This document shows, piece by piece, positions 61,920-64,000 of a stretch of 64,000 nt of DNA. The translations under genes and the position numbers were made by a program. How positions within the stretch are numbered: the stretch's first letter is position 1; every line of letters begins with the position of its first letter. The notes beneath the pieces were generated by a model. That model was not told where the DNA came from and searched no databases. It saw nothing but the letters and a program-made list of their open reading frames with translations. This DNA is from VMCP01 sp965655465 (GTDB lineage Bacteria; Bacteroidota; Bacteroidia; NS11-12g; UBA955): assembly GCA_965655465.1 (NCBI GenBank), contig CBFHGY010000003.1, positions 12,594-76,593 on the forward strand, written 5' to 3'.

Positions 61920-63986
61920 ATGCCGTTAAAACCCATCATTCGCGATATCAGTTGGCTTGCCTTTAACCAACGCGTGATGCAAGAAGCAAAAGATCCTAAA
62001 GTTCATTTATACGATCGACTTCGTTTCTTAGGGATATTCTCCAATAATTTAGATGAATTTTACAGGGTACGAGTTGGCACATTAAACAAGATGCTCGATA
62101 TCGATAAAGGGAAAACCAAAATCCATTTGGAACAACATCCCGAAAAAATCCTTAAAGAAATTCAAAGAACTACGGTAAAATTACAACGGTCATTCGACAT
62201 TACGTTTGGGGAAATTATCCGTGATTTAGAGAAAGAACACCGCATTTTTTTCAAAAATGAACGGCAACTTAACCCCGAACAAAAAAAATGGGTACGTACC
62301 TATTTTGAAGACAAAGTACGTACGCAAATTGTTCCTTTAATGATCGAAAGCATGCCCTTAGAACCCATGCTCAAAGATCGATCCATTTATTTAGCATGCC
62401 TTATGGGGAATTCCCAAAATCCCATGTTGCAACGCTATGCATTGATTCAAATTCCCGAAGAACAAACCCCAAGATTCGTAATACTGCCCGACTCAGGAAG
62501 TGAAACACACCTGATTATGCTGGAAGATATTATCCGATATAATCTCAAATATTTGTTTGCACCGTTTGGTTTCGACCGCTTTAAATCGCATATAATAAAA
62601 GTTACCCGCGATGCAGAAATGGATATGGATAATGGGTTTCATTCCAATCTGATCCAGGAACTTGAAAAAAGTTTACAACAACGTCGCAAGGGTGAAGCAA
62701 CCCGTTTCGTATACGATAAACGGATCGACCCGCAACTCTTAGAATATTTAATAAACCGCCTCGATCTTACCGATAAAAGCAATTTAATACCCGGCGGACG
62801 TATACATAACTTTAAGGCCTTTATGAACTTTCCAAAGAATGTTTTTAAAGACTTAAAACCCCGCCCACGACCCTTTGTACACCCCTTATTAAAACAGCCC
62901 TGTCGCATCATGGACGTTATTGAAAAAAGAGACGTGATGCTGCATTTCCCATACCACTCCTTTGATTCCGTTATAGATCTGTTGCGAGAAGCGGCGATAG
63001 ACCCCAGTGTTCAAAGTATCCGCCTAACGGTGTACCGACTTGCAAAAGAATCTAAAGTTATCAATGCCTTATTAAATGCCGTTCGCAATGGCAAAAAAGT
63101 CAGTGTAATCATGGAACTTAAGGCCCGTTTCGATGAGGAGGCAAATTTATATTGGAAAAAAACACTCGAAGAAGAGGGCATTCACGTATATGTAGGGGTT
63201 CCCAAAATGAAGGTTCACGCAAAACTGTGCGTGATCAAAAAACGTGAATTCAACCGTACCATACAATATGGGTTTATTTCAACAGGAAATTTCCATGAAG
63301 GCACAGCACAAGTGTATGGCGATCATTTACTCCTTACCACTAAATCCCAAATTATTGCCGATATCAACACCATTTTTGATTGTTTGGAAAGTAAAAATCC
63401 GGATCTCGAGAAGATTAATAATTGCAAAGTCTTGATAACCTCTCCATTTAATATGAGAGATCATTTCCTCAATCGCATCGAACAAGAAACAAATGCCTCT
63501 GGCAATCAACGTAGAATGATTGTTAAGTTGAATAGTTTAGTCGATCGCACCCTCATTAATGCCTTGTACAAAGCTGCAGAAGCAGGAGTTAAAATCGATC
63601 TTATAATTCGAGGAATTTGCACTGCTAACACGCAACAAGAAACGTTCACCAAGAAGATGAACGCTATCAGTATTGTAGATCAATATTTAGAACACGCACG
63701 TATTTTCATTTTCTCTCAAGGGGAAGAGCCTCGTATTTACATTTCTTCTGCCGATTGGATGGTAAGAAATCTCGACCATCGGGTGGAAGTGGCCTGTCCT
63801 ATTTATTCTGAAACCTGTGGTCAAGAATTAAAAGACATTCTCAAAATCCAACTGAAAGAAAATGTAAAAGCTCGAATATTGGATAATAAACAACGCAATG
63901 CCTACGTAAAAAGAGGAGAAAAGGATAAACCCTTCCGGTCACAAGTAGAAATTTACAATTACTTGAAAAACAAGAAATACGATTAA
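61920..63986 (+). CDS. ppk1: Polyphosphate kinase 1
   Basis: 688 residues. The N-terminal SWLAFNQRVMQEA and NNLDEFYRVRVG start, VYRLAKES and the catalytic His433 in KMKVHAKLCVI are those of PPK1. FISTGNFHEGTAQVYGDHLLLT follows, with a second histidine of the phospholipase-D-like site. It polymerises the gamma phosphate of ATP into polyphosphate at the inner membrane. It has its own promoter after the receptor terminator. The stop is at 63984-63986, just inside the window. Confidence 0.97.
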   Translation: MPLKPIIRDISWLAFNQRVMQEAKDPKVHLYDRLRFLGIFSNNLDEFYRVRVGTLNKMLDIDKGKTKIHLEQHPEKILKEIQRTTVKLQRSFDITFGEIIRDLEKEHRIFFKNERQLNPEQKKWVRTYFEDKVRTQIVPLMIESMPLEPMLKDRSIYLACLMGNSQNPMLQRYALIQIPEEQTPRFVILPDSGSETHLIMLEDIIRYNLKYLFAPFGFDRFKSHIIKVTRDAEMDMDNGFHSNLIQELEKSLQQRRKGEATRFVYDKRIDPQLLEYLINRLDLTDKSNLIPGGRIHNFKAFMNFPKNVFKDLKPRPRPFVHPLLKQPCRIMDVIEKRDVMLHFPYHSFDSVIDLLREAAIDPSVQSIRLTVYRLAKESKVINALLNAVRNGKKVSVIMELKARFDEEANLYWKKTLEEEGIHVYVGVPKMKVHAKLCVIKKREFNRTIQYGFISTGNFHEGTAQVYGDHLLLTTKSQIIADINTIFDCLESKNPDLEKINNCKVLITSPFNMRDHFLNRIEQETNASGNQRRMIVKLNSLVDRTLINALYKAAEAGVKIDLIIRGICTANTQQETFTKKMNAISIVDQYLEHARIFIFSQGEEPRIYISSADWMVRNLDHRVEVACPIYSETCGQELKDILKIQLKENVKARILDNKQRNAYVKRGEKDKPFRSQVEIYNYLKNKKYD

Positions 63987-64000
63987 GTTTTTGGGGAGAC

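Overview
The window reads as a chromosomal segment of a moderately AT-rich Bacteroidota genome, most likely Flavobacteriales. Four things point there: type IX secretion (T9SS) C-terminal sorting domains; an exosortase F (XrtF) gene with its associated gene; a DnaJ that keeps only half of its zinc-finger motifs; and recurrent Bacteroidota promoter -7 boxes (TAnnTTTG), many of them only 4-9 nt from the start codon. No phage, insertion sequence or CRISPR array is visible. Most of the DNA is ordinary housekeeping and cell-surface content.

Layout. 1-2945: the first ~981 residues of a large secreted protein with IgGFc-binding and PKD-like repeats, cut by the window edge. 3057-6974: a T9SS cargo protein, a membrane VWA-like protein and mnmA in one minus-strand operon. 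7007-8316: yjjG-like nucleotidase and adk. 8483-11676: a lipoprotein, an enoyl-CoA hydratase, a PAP2 phosphatase and a methyltransferase. 11733-15314: an ECF sigma factor, a candidate anti-sigma protein and two predicted outer-membrane barrels. 15373-21135: menB, an outer-membrane protein, an M48 protease, dnaJ and grpE, with a repetitive hairpin-rich spacer after menB. 21258-25612: ribE and sdhCAB. 25687-33396: envelope proteins, a MATE exporter, an RluA-type pseudouridine synthase, an alkyltransferase-like protein, a thioredoxin-fold lipoprotein or secreted protein, and a PagL-like lipid A deacylase.

33380-34347 carries the XrtF exosortase and its partner, overlapping the deacylase gene. 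34997-37403 holds three tandem, translationally coupled paralogous secreted proteins. 38308-41022 has an HNH nuclease gene convergent with a PAPS-reductase/DndC-like gene, then a HIT protein. 42304-42379 is tRNA-Phe. 42638-48238 holds two very large paralogous T9SS cargo proteins. They are followed at 48363-48542 by a 59-residue protein that is almost only a signal peptide plus a PVDGG-transmembrane-basic tail, which I propose as a possible XrtF substrate. 49530-52961 is a GH92 alpha-mannosidase. 53053-57475 carries an OmpA-like lipoprotein and four genes of the lower meta-cleavage pathway (2-oxopentenoate hydratase, 4-oxalocrotonate decarboxylase, hydroxy-oxovalerate aldolase, acetaldehyde dehydrogenase). 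57578-63986 holds a beta-helix lipoprotein, a TonB-dependent receptor and polyphosphate kinase.

Connections. The four meta-cleavage enzymes would take 4-oxalocrotonate to pyruvate and acetyl-CoA, feeding the TCA cycle in which SdhCAB acts; no ring-cleaving dioxygenase is present here. DnaJ and GrpE form a chaperone pair. The surface genes (T9SS cargo, XrtF, barrels, TonB receptor, GH92) suggest an organism that degrades polymers and relies heavily on its envelope. All functional names rest on reading motifs by eye; no database search was run.
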